DNA of 6,889 bases from positions 1-6,889 of the forward strand of contig JACQAB010000034.1 of the NCBI GenBank assembly GCA_016195205.1, in the 5' to 3' direction. A model generated the notes under the pieces. It made no database searches. It saw only the letters and a program-made list of their open reading frames with translations, and was not told the DNA's origin. The position numbers and the translations under genes are program-made. Source of the DNA: Pseudomonadota bacterium. Its GTDB lineage: Bacteria; Pseudomonadota; Alphaproteobacteria; UBA9219; RGZA01. Shown here piece by piece: positions 6,006-6,889 of this stretch (position 1 is the stretch's first letter; the number at the start of each line of letters is the position of its first letter).

Positions 6006-6046
6006 GTTTCGTGGTTGCGTGGTTATTAACCTCGGAACCACGAAAC
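6006..6046 (+). repeat. Perfect inverted repeat (hairpin) in the methyltransferase leader
   Basis: GTTTCGTGGTT (6006-6016) and AACCACGAAAC (6036-6046) are a perfect 11-bp inverted repeat. Inside lies a second palindrome, GGTTA-T-TAACC (6021-6031), flanked by 4-base internal loops, so the leader can form an extended stem. CTCGGAACC, CTCCGAACC and CTCGAAACC (6032-6040, 6047-6055, 6055-6063) are near-copies following each other. No T-tract follows, so it is not a terminator. It ends 25 bases before the start codon. Confidence 0.75.
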
Positions 6047-6071
6047 TCCGAACCCTCGAAACCTGTTATTC

Positions 6072-6779
6072 ATGACCGCCGCCTCATTTCTTCGCCCCGA
6101 TCCGCCGGAAGATTTTTTCAAAACCGCGCGCTTTAACATGGTCGAAAGCCAACTGCGCCCCAACCGGGTGCTGGGTGAGCGCTTGTTGAACGCCATGGGT
6201 CACCTTCCGCGCGAGGCCTTTGTGGCGCAAGATCAACAAAGCTTTGCCTATAGCGACGAGGAAATTCCGGTCGGCTTCGGCCGCAAGATGGTATCGCCCA
6301 TGGTGTTCGCGCGGCTTTTGCAGGAAGTCCGGGTGCAGCCCACCGACCGCGTGCTGGATATCGGCGCGGCCACGGGCTATTCCTGCGCCGTGCTGAACGA
6401 GCTGGCGGGCGAGGTGATCGCGCTGGAAAGCGAAGCCGCGCTGATGCGTGTCTTGCAGCAGAACAAGTCGCGCTTCCTTCTGGAAAATGTGCGGCCGGTG
6501 CAGGGGAATTTGAATGAGGGCCATCCGCCCGCCGCGCCGTATCAGGTGATCCTGATCGAGGGCGGGGTGCAATGGCTGCCCGAAAACCTGTTCATGCAAC
6601 TGGCCGAAGGTGGGCGTTTGGCTTGTGTTACCCTATCGCCGTCGCGGGGGTTGCCCGATCTTCTGGGCCGGGCCCGGATCTATGAGAAAAAGGCTGGGCG
6701 CATTAAAATGCGCGATCTGTTCGATGCCACCGCGCCGCTGCTTCCAGCCTTTGCCGCAAGGCCACACTTCGAATTCTAA
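6072..6779 (+). CDS. Protein-L-isoaspartate O-methyltransferase-like protein (divergent Pcm family)
   Basis: A 235-residue S-adenosylmethionine-dependent methyltransferase of the PIMT type. Canonical members methylate L-isoaspartyl residues in age-damaged proteins in the cytoplasm. The N-terminal segment RFNMVESQLRPNRVLGERLL (20-39) followed by HLPREAFVAQD (44-54) is typical of the alphaproteobacterial branch. FGRKMVSPMVFARLL (69-83) stands where canonical enzymes have GQTIS-P near the active site. SAM motif I is VLDIGAATGYSCAVL (94-108), with an acidic strand end ALES (117-120). The later motif reads APYQVILIEGGVQWLPENLF (155-174), then LAEGGRLACV (177-186). The canonical DG-x-G-hinge is here NLNEG, so repair activity is not certain. 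ATG 6072 has no visible ribosome binding site; ATG 6138 would cut into the conserved NMVESQLR region. In alphaproteobacteria this branch is often next to tolC, which would be to the right, outside the window. Confidence 0.88.
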   Translation: MTAASFLRPDPPEDFFKTARFNMVESQLRPNRVLGERLLNAMGHLPREAFVAQDQQSFAYSDEEIPVGFGRKMVSPMVFARLLQEVRVQPTDRVLDIGAATGYSCAVLNELAGEVIALESEAALMRVLQQNKSRFLLENVRPVQGNLNEGHPPAAPYQVILIEGGVQWLPENLFMQLAEGGRLACVTLSPSRGLPDLLGRARIYEKKAGRIKMRDLFDATAPLLPAFAARPHFEF

Positions 6780-6787
6780 AATTTACT

Positions 6788-6889
6788 CCCCTCTCTTCGG
6801 CCCGCCTTCGCCAAGAGGCTACGGCGGGTCTGGGCGAACGCGTCCGCCGAAGCTTCTTTAGTGTAGGCGGAGAGGGGCTGGGGGAGGGC
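6788..6889. repeat. Intergenic palindromic repeat with two internal hairpins, partly off the right edge
   Basis: Outer arms CCCCTCTC (6788-6795) and GAGAGGGG (6870-6877) are perfect inverted repeats. Inside are two hairpins: CCCGCC (6801-6806) with GGCGGG (6823-6828), with nested GCC/GGC (6810-6812 and 6817-6819), and TCCGCC (6843-6848) with GGCGGA (6866-6871). The segment after 6877 (CTGGGGGAGGGC) resembles the end of a common bacterial intergenic repeat and is cut by the window edge. No T-tract is visible, so it is not a standard terminator, though it may stabilise the 3' end of the preceding mRNA. Confidence 0.75.

Noticed and set aside
6084..6599. A 171-codon minus-strand open frame
   Set aside because: It is antisense to the methyltransferase-like gene, which has a clear SAM-binding motif; no domain is seen in the reverse frame.

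Overview
The window looks like chromosomal DNA of an alphaproteobacterium. The main reason is the same-strand order eno, ftsB (septum formation initiator), pdhA, which is a familiar neighbourhood in that class. The heterotetrameric-type pyruvate dehydrogenase alpha subunit and the divergent PIMT-like methyltransferase fit as well. I cannot name a genus from sequence alone.

Layout, left to right. A 5'-terminal fragment of pdhA lies on the minus strand and runs off the left edge. A non-coding gap of about 430 bp follows and must hold the pdhA promoter and the promoter of a plus-strand SPFH/band-7 protein gene. The SPFH gene ends at a textbook intrinsic terminator. The minus strand then carries ftsB, a ParE/RelE-type toxin with its Phd/YefM-type antitoxin (4-bp ATGA overlap, palindromic operator-like site upstream), the glycolytic enzyme enolase, and a CDF-family divalent-cation efflux transporter with a His-rich loop. 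A tRNA-Cys gene sits only 20 bp upstream of the transporter. On the right, a divergent gene pair is separated by back-to-back promoter-like sequences. The plus-strand gene is a protein-L-isoaspartate methyltransferase-like protein with a hairpin in its leader.

Functionally, eno and pdhA are central carbon metabolism genes (2-phosphoglycerate to PEP; pyruvate to acetyl-CoA), and ftsB is a cell-division gene. The toxin-antitoxin pair and the opposite-strand SPFH gene interrupt this core row and look like later insertions. Two palindromic intergenic repeats (4737-4823 and 6788-6889) have the double-hairpin form of dispersed bacterial repeats.

I did not find convincing evidence of a wholly new system. 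The points most worth a second look are the two insertions into the eno-ftsB-pdhA row, the operator of the toxin-antitoxin pair, the tRNA-Cys/CDF arrangement, and the hairpin leader of the methyltransferase gene.
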